This document shows, piece after piece, positions 57,547-64,000 of a stretch of DNA of 64,000 nt (its first letter is position 1; the number at the start of each line of letters is the position of its first letter). The stretch lies in the NCBI RefSeq assembly GCF_002833405.1, contig NZ_CP025135.1, positions 1,593,501-1,657,500 on the forward strand, read 5' to 3'. The notes beneath the pieces are model-generated. The model worked only from the letters and a program-made list of their open reading frames with translations, was not told the DNA's origin and made no database searches. Source of the DNA: Planococcus sp. MB-3u-03 (GTDB lineage Bacteria > Bacillota > Bacilli > Bacillales_A > Planococcaceae). Position numbers and translations under genes: made by a program.

Positions 57547-58101
57547 ATGAACACGGCGGGCTATACAGACGAAATACTGGCTGAATTGAAGCGGACCACT
57601 GCTCTCATTGATGATGAGGAAGCCGAAAAGGCAGTGGACGGCATCCTGCGTGCAAAGAAAATATTTGTGGCAGGCGGGGGCCGATCCGGCTTTATGGCTA
57701 AGGCATTTGTGATGCGTATGATGCACGTAGGCCTGGATGCGTATGTGGTTGGAGAAACGGTGACACCTAACCTGGAAGTCGATGATATTTTCATTGTCGG
57801 TTCTGGTTCCGGGGAGACCCAAAGCCTCGCAGCCATGACGAAGAAAGCCAAAAGCATCGGTGCAACCATAGTGGCTGTTACTACAAACCCTGAGTCTACA
57901 ATAGGCAAACTGGCGGATATTCGAATTGAAATACCGGCACAAGCAAAAGGGGAGGGCACTAGTGGCAAATCGATTCAACCGATGGGATCATTGTTTGAAC
58001 AGTCGCTTCTTGTGTTTTATGACGCGGTGATTTTGAGATTCATGGATAAAAAGGGACTCAAATCCGATGTCATGTATGGCAGACATGCGAATTTAGAATA
58101 G
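57547..58101 (+). CDS. hxlB: 6-phospho-3-hexuloisomerase
   Basis: Isomerises 3-hexulose-6-phosphate to fructose-6-phosphate. 184 aa SIS-domain enzyme: IFVAGGGRSGFMAKAFVMR, MHVGLDAYVVGETVTPNLEV, VGSGSGETQSLAAM (phosphosugar loop), VTTNPESTIGKLADIRIEIP, and the C-terminus QPMGSLFEQSLLVFYDAVI. Start follows the hxlA TAA by one base, so translation is coupled. Followed by a terminator, defining an hxlAB operon. Confidence 0.95.
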   Translation: MNTAGYTDEILAELKRTTALIDDEEAEKAVDGILRAKKIFVAGGGRSGFMAKAFVMRMMHVGLDAYVVGETVTPNLEVDDIFIVGSGSGETQSLAAMTKKAKSIGATIVAVTTNPESTIGKLADIRIEIPAQAKGEGTSGKSIQPMGSLFEQSLLVFYDAVILRFMDKKGLKSDVMYGRHANLE

Positions 58102-58108
58102 AACAACG

Positions 58109-58153
58109 AATAAGCTTGAGTTTAAGATTTTTTAAGCTCAAGCTTATTTTTAA
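58109..58153 (+). terminator. Terminator after hxlAB
   Basis: TAAGCTTGAGTTTAA / TTAAGCTCAAGCTTA (15 bp, one G-T pair) followed by TTTTT. Confidence 0.85.
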
Positions 58154-58271
58154 TTGTTTATCAAGCTTGAACTTTTTTGCACCAAAGTATTTTCATTGGA
58201 CAACTGTATAAATGGCATGCGAAGGTGAAGGTATCATTGAAGACAATATTAGTAATGGAAGGTTGGATTAC

Positions 58272-58889
58272 ATGAAAATGTATGATGTAACAGGGGCGAT
58301 CTATGAAGGCATGACCGTTTACAAGGACAAACCGGAAAAACAGCCAAAAATCAATCAGCAGACAAACGGCTATGTTACGGAAACGCGGCTGGATCTGGAT
58401 GTGCACACCGGAACGCATATCGATGCGCCGCTTCATATGAATGTGAATGGAGAGACATTCGAATCGCTTTCGCTGGACAGTCTTGTAGGGCCTTGTCAAG
58501 TTCTCGATTTGACGGCAGTAAAGAACGGAATTTCAAAAACGGACTTAGAAGGATTCAAGCTTCAAAAAGGAGATTTTATTTTATTAAAAACGAAAAACTC
58601 GTTTGAGGAAAAGTTTAATTTTGATTTTGTCTTTCTGGCAAAAGATGGAGCAAGCTATCTTGCTGAGTTAGGGATTCGCGGGGTTGGAATAGATGCGCTT
58701 GGAATTGAAAGAAGCCAAGAAGGGCATCCGACGCATAAAACCTTATTTGCAAATGACATCATCATCATAGAGGGCCTGAGATTGAAGGAAGTGGAGCAGG
58801 GACAATACTTTATGGTTGCCGCGCCTTTGAAATTAGTAGGTACGGAGGCTTCACCTGCGCGAGTATTGTTGTTTGAAGGATTAAGTTGA
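58272..58889 (+). CDS. Cyclase-family metal hydrolase (kynurenine formamidase-like)
   Basis: 205 aa, intact. The family's metal motif is complete: DVHTGTHIDAPLHM (HxGTHxDxPxH) at about residues 40-53, with the conserved GIDALGIERS and HKTLFANDIIIIEGL segments of PF04199. Characterised relatives hydrolyse N-formylkynurenine or other amides and lactones, so it might hydrolyse a formyl adduct or a sugar lactone here. Start ATG 58272 after GGAAGG; the longer upstream frame has no RBS. It lies just after hxlAB. Confidence 0.75.
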   Translation: MKMYDVTGAIYEGMTVYKDKPEKQPKINQQTNGYVTETRLDLDVHTGTHIDAPLHMNVNGETFESLSLDSLVGPCQVLDLTAVKNGISKTDLEGFKLQKGDFILLKTKNSFEEKFNFDFVFLAKDGASYLAELGIRGVGIDALGIERSQEGHPTHKTLFANDIIIIEGLRLKEVEQGQYFMVAAPLKLVGTEASPARVLLFEGLS

Positions 58890-58949
58890 ATTTTTCTGTT
58901 TCAATTATTTTTCCATGAAAGATAAAACATAATTGTAAGGAGAGAGCCT

Positions 58950-59801
58950 ATGTATAAATTGGTCGCGATCGATCTCGATGGGACATTGCTCACAGACGAT
59001 TTAATGATTTCACCAAATACAGTAACCGCTATTAAAAAAGCGGTGGAAGCGGGGACAATTGTTACGATTGCTACGGGCCGCATGTTTTCCTCTGCGAAAC
59101 TCATTGCCCTGCAGTTGGGTATAAATGTACCGCTCATCACTTATCAAGGTGCATTGATCAAGGATGTTAATGAAAAAGAAGTAATATATGAGCGCACTGT
59201 TCCTCCCGATATTGCACAAAAGTTAATCGAAATTTCTCGTGAGAAAAAATTACATCTACAAATATACCAAGATGATATTCTCTACAGTGCCGTAGAAAAT
59301 GACAAGCTGATTGCTTATTCTGAAGCAGTTAAAGTGCCATATAGGATAGAGCCCAATCTCATCAAGCTTGCCCAAAAAGGCGTGACAAAACTACTTTTTA
59401 TCGAAGAACCAATCGTCCTCGATTACTTACAAAATGAATTGCAAACCTTATTCGGCAAGTATGCTCACATCGCAAAATCAAAAAAACACTACCTTGAAAT
59501 CACCCATCCCGAGGCAAACAAAGGTAGTGCCCTATTATGCTTAGCGAAAAAACTTGGTATAGACCGTTCAGAAATAATCGGTATTGGTGACAACTATAAT
59601 GACATCGAACTTATTGAGACAGCCGGTCTCGGTATAGCAATGGGAAATGCCGTAAAGGAAGTGAAAGCTATGGCTGATTATACGACCTTTACGAACAATG
59701 AAGAAGGGGTGCTTCACGTATTAGAAAAGTTTATTTTAGAGCCAGTGAATACTTCCAATTATATAGAAGAAAAAAATTCTGATTCGCTTCCGACGGCCTG
59801 A
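58950..59801 (+). CDS. Cof-type HAD-IIB sugar phosphatase
   Basis: 283 aa. HAD motif I DLDGTLLTDD (residues 8-17), motif II ATGRMFSSAK, motif III Lys in EANKGSALLCL, motif IV IGIGDNYNDIELIETAG. C2B cap in the middle, so a cytoplasmic phosphatase of small phosphorylated metabolites (often sugar phosphates). RBS AAGGAGAGAGCC. A role in draining hexulose- or hexose-phosphates would fit its neighbours, but this is inference only. Confidence 0.88.
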   Translation: MYKLVAIDLDGTLLTDDLMISPNTVTAIKKAVEAGTIVTIATGRMFSSAKLIALQLGINVPLITYQGALIKDVNEKEVIYERTVPPDIAQKLIEISREKKLHLQIYQDDILYSAVENDKLIAYSEAVKVPYRIEPNLIKLAQKGVTKLLFIEEPIVLDYLQNELQTLFGKYAHIAKSKKHYLEITHPEANKGSALLCLAKKLGIDRSEIIGIGDNYNDIELIETAGLGIAMGNAVKEVKAMADYTTFTNNEEGVLHVLEKFILEPVNTSNYIEEKNSDSLPTA

Positions 59802-59816
59802 TCAATTGAAGACCGT

Positions 59817-60803
59817 TTACTTGGAATCACTTGGATAGGACAGGCCGATTTCTTGGCGGACTTTATCCATTACGCACATGGTGGTATAGGAGTTTTCAAA
59901 GGAATTAACAAGTGACTCCGTTTTCTTTTGGCTGATTAAATCGATAAACTCTTTCACTTCATAATACATAGCGGGCTGAGGTTGTTCTACTGTCACTGAT
60001 TCAACAGTGCCATCGTTGTAATGAATGTCCACTTTTTCGGCTGAATGTATTTTATCAATCACCATAATTCCTTTTTCCCCTTGGATTTCGCTTGGTAAAG
60101 TGGAATTTGTGATTTTTGAATAAATGATAACCGCATCTTTGTCATCATATTTCAATAGGACACTTCCTTCGCCATCTATACCGGAATCCAGGGTAAGACC
60201 TGTGGCCTTTATTTCTTTTGGCTCGCCGAACAGTAAAATGAGAGGGTATAAACAGTAGGTGCCCAGATCCATCAATGAACCGTTCGCAAAATTTGGATTA
60301 AATGCATTTAATACTGTTCCTTTTTTGTATGCATCATAACGCGATGAGTACTGGCAATAGCTAGCAAAGTATCTGCGGATAGGGCCGATTTTGTGCAGAT
60401 TATTTTGAATGGCCTTAAAGTTTGGAAGCAACGTAGATTTCATCGCTTCCATAAGCAGCACATTATGATCTTTCGCTTCTTGAATCATTTTCGCTGCTTC
60501 TGCTGCATTGGCAGCCATCGGTTTTTCACATAATACATGTTTGGAGTTTTTTAAAAACAAGACGGCTTGGTCAGCATGGAATGAGTTGGGTGTGGCAATA
60601 TAAACCGCATCGATTTCATCGCTGACTGCCATTTCTTCTAAGTCGGTAAAAATTTTAGTTATTCCATATTGACTGGCAAATTCCTCTGCTCTTTCCAACG
60701 TTCGGGAATAAACGGCTGCTAATTTAAAATTCTCAATCCCTTTTGCCGCTTCAAGCAATCTTTCTGTAATCCAATTAGTACCCACTATGCCAATTCGTAT
60801 CAT
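59817..60803 (-). CDS. Gfo/Idh/MocA-family NAD(P)-dependent oxidoreductase
   Basis: 328 aa, intact. N-terminal Rossmann fold MIRIGIVGTNWITERLLEAA, then AVYIATPNSFHADQAVLFLK and the family EKP motif in HVLCEKPMAANAAEAAKMI; C-terminal beta domain with GTYCLYPLILLFGEP. It probably oxidises a sugar, sugar lactone or inositol-like substrate. Convergent with the HAD gene (15-bp gap). Its upstream region carries operator 3 and a TATACT box at the regulon's conserved spacing, so it is predicted to respond to formaldehyde. Confidence 0.82.
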   Translation of the reverse strand: MIRIGIVGTNWITERLLEAAKGIENFKLAAVYSRTLERAEEFASQYGITKIFTDLEEMAVSDEIDAVYIATPNSFHADQAVLFLKNSKHVLCEKPMAANAAEAAKMIQEAKDHNVLLMEAMKSTLLPNFKAIQNNLHKIGPIRRYFASYCQYSSRYDAYKKGTVLNAFNPNFANGSLMDLGTYCLYPLILLFGEPKEIKATGLTLDSGIDGEGSVLLKYDDKDAVIIYSKITNSTLPSEIQGEKGIMVIDKIHSAEKVDIHYNDGTVESVTVEQPQPAMYYEVKEFIDLISQKKTESLVNSFENSYTTMCVMDKVRQEIGLSYPSDSK

Positions 60804-60897
60804 TTTTTATCCTCTTTTCTGTCTTTATTGCATTATCGCCCACAATTGCAAAGACATTATTGCAATGCTAAAAAAATTTACTAACCATTCTATATCT

Positions 60898-60964
60898 AGT
60901 ATAATTAGTAAGTTACATTAATTATAGTACTGACTTTTTTATCACATAGTATCGAAAAGTATAC
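60898..60964 (-). promoter_or_regulatory. Operator 3 and -10 box for the Gfo/Idh gene
   Basis: On the minus strand the 40-bp element (60925-60964) begins GTATACTTTT, contains ATGTGA and ends AAAGTCAGTACT; 30 of 40 bases match operator 2. TATACT at 60898-60903 lies 21 bp downstream. It also overlaps the likely promoter of the divergent hxlR gene, which would allow autoregulation. Confidence 0.65.
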
Positions 60965-60997
60965 GATAGAAATATAACAAGGAAGGAAAGAAAATAG

Positions 60998-61351
60998 ATG
61001 CCTAATTTAGGAGAGAAAGTTTTTAATTGTGAAAAAGAGCTGACACTTTCCATCATCGGAGGAAAGTGGAAAATGCTAGTGCTATGGCATTTAGGAAAAG
61101 AAGGAACTAAACGTTTTGGGGAATTAAAAAGTCTTATGCCAGGCATCACGCAACGGATGCTCGTGAATCAATTGCGTGAACTGGAAGATCATTTGATTGT
61201 CCACCGGGAAGTATACCCTGTGGTTCCGCCGAAAGTGGAGTACTCACTTACCGAACAAGGAAGAAGCCTTATTCCAATTCTTGATTCCATGTACGAATGG
61301 GGCAAAGAATACATCGAGCAAAACTTGGATCAGCAAATAGAAAACAACTAA
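60998..61351 (+). CDS. hxlR: HxlR-type formaldehyde-responsive transcriptional regulator
   Basis: 117-aa winged-helix MarR/HxlR-family protein: [20 protein letters not shown] (family N-terminus with GGKWK), [20 protein letters not shown] (recognition helix region), [20 protein letters not shown] (read as [17 protein letters not shown]). The N-terminus [13 protein letters not shown] puts Cys at residue 11 and Lys at residue 13, the pair described for B. subtilis HxlR as cross-linked by formaldehyde. RBS AAGGAAGG before ATG 60998. Predicted activator of the zwf-pgi-gndA, hxlAB and Gfo/Idh promoters. Confidence 0.9.
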   Translation: MPNLGEKVFNCEKELTLSIIGGKWKMLVLWHLGKEGTKRFGELKSLMPGITQRMLVNQLRELEDHLIVHREVYPVVPPKVEYSLTEQGRSLIPILDSMYEWGKEYIEQNLDQQIENN

Positions 61352-61384
61352 GTTAGTTAGTATTTAAAATAGCTGAATAAAATA

Positions 61385-61423
61385 AAAGCGGATTTCATTA
61401 AAATTAAAATGAAATCCGTTTTT
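61385..61423 (+). terminator. Terminator after hxlR
   Basis: GCGGATTTCATT / AATGAAATCCGTTTTT around AAAATTAA. Confidence 0.8.
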
Positions 61424-61425
61424 AA

Positions 61426-61629
61426 ATGGAGTTTTTATATAACAATTTTATTGACACTTCATTAAATATTGGATTGACGTGTCGAATCAATGGAAGTTTT
61501 CAAGGTAGAACTTTAGAAAATACCATGGATGCGATGAAATACTGTACTCAGTACAGGAAACCGGTTTATTTAGATATGCCACTTAGAATTAATCCAGCAC
61601 TGATTTCCAGGCAGATGGAACCTTACTGA
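61426..61629 (+). CDS. Hypothetical open frame, doubtful
   Basis: 67 codons: MEFLYNNFIDTSLNIGLTCR then INGSFQGRTLENTMDAMKYC and TQYRKPVYLDMPLRINPALI. It begins directly after the hxlR terminator with no RBS. The composition looks protein-like, so it may be a relic of a longer gene. No family recognised. Confidence 0.25.
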   Translation: MEFLYNNFIDTSLNIGLTCRINGSFQGRTLENTMDAMKYCTQYRKPVYLDMPLRINPALISRQMEPY

Positions 61630-61764
61630 TATTTGATTTGTGATTTTGTACCGGAAAATTTATAAAGAGATTTTCTCTTCAAAATCAGTTTACATATCAT
61701 CAATTTATCGGAAGTGAATTGATAGGCGCAAGCAGGCTGAGGCTAGATCTTGGTAAAAACGATA

Positions 61765-61803
61765 AAAGACAAATGGATTTTCTCTCCCATTTGTCCTTTT
61801 GTA
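61765..61803. terminator. Hairpin terminator
   Basis: AAAAGACAAATGG / CCATTTGTCCTTTT around ATTTTCTCTC, in the 280-bp gap before the minus-strand acetyltransferase; no other gene is seen in that gap. It can act on either strand. Confidence 0.55.
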
Positions 61804-61910
61804 TTTAAGAGATGTTCGTCGAAGTAAAATCTCATTGAAGAGGTACTACCCTCAAGATACGGGATGAACCGGAAAGAGGATGAATCAATTCCATTCCTTT
61901 TCTCTAGTCC

Positions 61911-62370
61911 CTAGTATTGAGTAAAAGAATTAGTGTAAAGGGGCTTTAAAACATAGCTCACTTTCTCATAATCCATTTTCTGCTCATAAAAGCGATGAGC
62001 ATCAGTCCGTTGCAAGCCGGAAGACAAAGCGACGCTTTCATACTGGTTCTCCTTCGCCCATTGGTGTACATGGGCAAGCAATTTTCACCGTATCCTTTTG
62101 AGCGTCGTGCCTGATCGGTGACTAAATCACAGACCCAAATAAATCTTCCATAATATAGAGTGATCATTGGCTTAAAGCCAATGACCGCGACAAGCTGTTC
62201 TTCCTCAAATATTGCGGCCATTCGGTAGCCATCCGTTTTCGGGCGTCTCTTACTAGCTCCAGATAGAGATTTTCCGTCAGGTGCGTTCGCAGTTGGTTCA
62301 TGACCGGAAAGGCTTTGCGCCAGTCGTCCTCCGTCATCAACTCTTTGATTGAAAGCGATAATGGGTTCAT
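61911..62370 (-). pseudogene. GNAT N-acetyltransferase, frameshifted
   Basis: Starts at 62370 (AAAGGAGGG upstream): MNPLSLSIKELMTEDDWRKA, FPVMNQLRTHLTENLYLEL, then a shift to MAAIFEEEQLVAVIGFKPMI, YYGRFIWVCDLVTDQARRSK with the acetyl-CoA loop RRSKGYGE, and after another shift SVALSSGLQRTDAHRFYEQK ending in TNSFTQY at 61911. About 150 aa. Substrate unknown. Confidence 0.7.
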
Positions 62371-62470
62371 TTTTCCCTCCTTTAAATCCTATCTTATTAG
62401 CAAACTGGTATAATCAAAAGTATCAGATTACAGAAAAATAAAAGAACCAGAATATATTGGAGGCATATGC

Positions 62471-63854
62471 ATGCTTGAAATTACCCTTGATTTCAAAAGT
62501 GAAAAGAGAATCCTTTATACCTCCAATTAGCGTCTTTCTTAAAACAGGAGATGGGTGCAGGCAACATACCGGCTGGAGAAAAGCTGCCTTCTAAAAGAAA
62601 CTTGGCGATTCATCTAGGAGTGAGTGTAAACACGATCCAAGCTGCCTTCAACCAATTAGTGGCAGAAGGCTATGTCCGAAGTGAACAGCGGAAAGGCTTT
62701 TACGTACAGGAGGTAGAAGAGCTGATTGGCGATTCTGTGCCTTCTTCTCAAACCGCTAAGAAAGAGAAGAACCTACAATACAAAATTGATTTCAATTCCG
62801 GCCACGTAGACTTGCAGCAGTTCCCTTATTCAGTCTGGCGAAAATTGTCGGTGAAGAGTCTTTATTTGGACGGAAGTGAACTTTTACAACGGAAATCCCA
62901 AGGGGAGCCGTGTCTCCGGGAACAAATCGCCCAGTATCTGTTCCAATCAAGAGGGGTTCGGTGTTCTGCAGATCAAATTCTGCTCGGAGCCGGTACGCAA
63001 GTGCTGACTGGTTTTGTTGTGTATGGTCATCGGAAGAGAAGACATATGCGCTGGAGTCTCCAGGGTTCCACCGGACTAGGGTCGCTTTACAAGATCAAGG
63101 CGTTGATGTCGAGTTGATTCCGGTTGAAGAAGAGGGCCTATCAGTGAAAGAGTTGGCGAGCAGTAAAGCCGAAGTAGTCTTTGTCACACCGTCCCATCAA
63201 TTTCCTTATGGCATGGTTATGCCGATTTCTCGCCGGATGGAATTGTTAAACTGGGCTGGAGAACAACATAACTATATTGTCGAAGATGATTACGACAGTG
63301 AATATCGCTACAAAGGAAAACCGATTCCATCGCTGCACGGGCTTGATTCCAATGGCCGTGTCATTTACATGGGCACGTTCTCGAAATCGTTGATCCCCTC
63401 GATTCGAATCAGCTACCTTGTTTTGCCGTCAAGCTTACTGAGAAATACCGCACGAATTTTCCTTGTATAAACAAACGGTATCCCGTCTTCATCAAGACAC
63501 GCTGTTCCGCTTCATGAGCAACGGACATTGGGCCACATTTGAATAAAATGCGGACCTTATACCGGAAAAAGCAGGCTCGGCTGCTGGCAGCAATACAGGA
63601 AGATTTGGGCGAATGCGTAACAATCATCGGCGAAGTCAGGGTTGCATATCATCCTGAACGTCCAGAATGGCATGTCCGAAAACGAGTTGATCGCAAGCGC
63701 CAGCCGGAACGGGGTGAAAGTCTATCCGACTTCGGTGTATTACGGAGGCGAAAGGGAAAGAACGGAACCGGAAGTGCTGCTGGGTTTTGGCGGGTTATCC
63801 GAACTTGAAATCGAAGAGGGAATTCGGCTGCTAAAAGAAAGCTGGGGACTTTAA
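62471..63854 (+). pseudogene. MocR-type regulator (GntR HTH plus aminotransferase domain), frameshifted
   Basis: ATG 62471 after GGAGG: MLEITLDFKSEKRI, then LASFLKQEMGAGNIPAGEKL, the GntR winged helix LPSKRNLAIHLGVSVNTIQA and RSEQRKGFYVQEVEELI. The class I aminotransferase-like part has SGHVDLQQFPYSVWRKL, ALESPGFHRTRVALQDQGVD, VEDDYDSEYRYKGKPIPSLH and the PLP-lysine segment IYMGTFSKSLIPSIRISYL. Four or more shifts (62510, 63010, 63440, 63535, 63640). About 455 aa. Targets unknown; such regulators often bind PLP. Confidence 0.8.
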
Positions 63855-63958
63855 TTTAAGTATTGATAACGTCAACACTTATCCAGTTTACATATGACCC
63901 TTATCGGAAGTGGAGAAGCTAAACTAGAGGTTGTCCTTTTGCGGTATTGAAGAATATT

Positions 63959-63994
63959 TAAAAAGACTTCCTCTGTTTAGAAGAAGTCTTTTTA
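63959..63994 (+). terminator. Terminator near the window end
   Basis: AAAAAGACTTC / GAAGTCTTTTT around CTCTGTTTAGAA, about 105 bp after the MocR-type gene. Confidence 0.75.
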
Positions 63995-64000
63995 GTGTAG

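Overview
The window looks like a chromosome segment of a low-to-mid GC Firmicute, most likely a Planococcaceae member (Planococcus/Planomicrobium type). This is inferred from protein resemblance and from gene order shared with Bacillus subtilis: recN, spo0A, a GDPD phosphodiesterase, yqzF, bkdR, ptb, bcd, buk, lpdV, bkdAA, bkdAB, bkdB, then brxB, yqjA, prli42, mce, mmdA, a PepT-like peptidase, dinB and rnz. There are no rRNA or tRNA genes, intact transposases or CRISPR arrays.

Layout. 1-3.6 kb: recN (5' cut by the window edge), spo0A, a GDPD phosphodiesterase and yqzF. 3.7-14.1 kb: the regulator bkdR and the branched-chain keto acid operon. 14.2-23.0 kb: methylmalonyl-CoA metabolism (mutA, mutB, meaB, mce, mmdA), with bacilliredoxin, a YqjA-type membrane protein and the mini-protein Prli42 between. 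Together these would take branched-chain amino acids to acyl-CoAs and propionyl-CoA to succinyl-CoA. 23.1-31.6 kb: peptidase, a tandem structured-RNA-like repeat, dinB, rnz, AlkD-like protein, a large STAND-type ATPase with TPR-like repeats, and an NAD(P)-binding protein. 31.7-50 kb: an accessory region of secreted proteases, a LysR regulator, uppP, a zinc-ribbon MBL protein and many small membrane proteins, lipoproteins, acetyltransferases and hydrolases. 50.2-61.4 kb: a formaldehyde module. 61.4-64 kb: an acetyltransferase and a MocR-type regulator.

The formaldehyde module is the most coherent system here. It holds a formaldehyde-dehydrogenase-like enzyme, then zwf-pgi-gndA on the minus strand and divergent hps-phi on the plus strand. 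These encode every step but the lactonase of the cyclic (dissimilatory) ribulose monophosphate route from formaldehyde to CO2. Nearby are a cyclase-family hydrolase, a Cof-type HAD phosphatase, a Gfo/Idh oxidoreductase and an HxlR regulator that keeps Cys11 and Lys13. I find three copies of a 40-45 bp operator, before zwf, hps and the Gfo/Idh gene, each 20-21 bp upstream of a TATACT/TACACT -10 box. This suggests one formaldehyde-responsive regulon.

Sequence quality matters. Many genes carry single-base indels, often in homopolymers, clustered in some stretches (buk, mutA, meaB, mmdA, 39-49 kb) and absent from others (9.1-14.1 kb, 23.1-31.6 kb). spo0A contains an almost perfect Nextera transposon-adapter sequence. 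Most broken genes are therefore probably intact in the organism. They are typed as pseudogene here only because the reading frame as given is broken.
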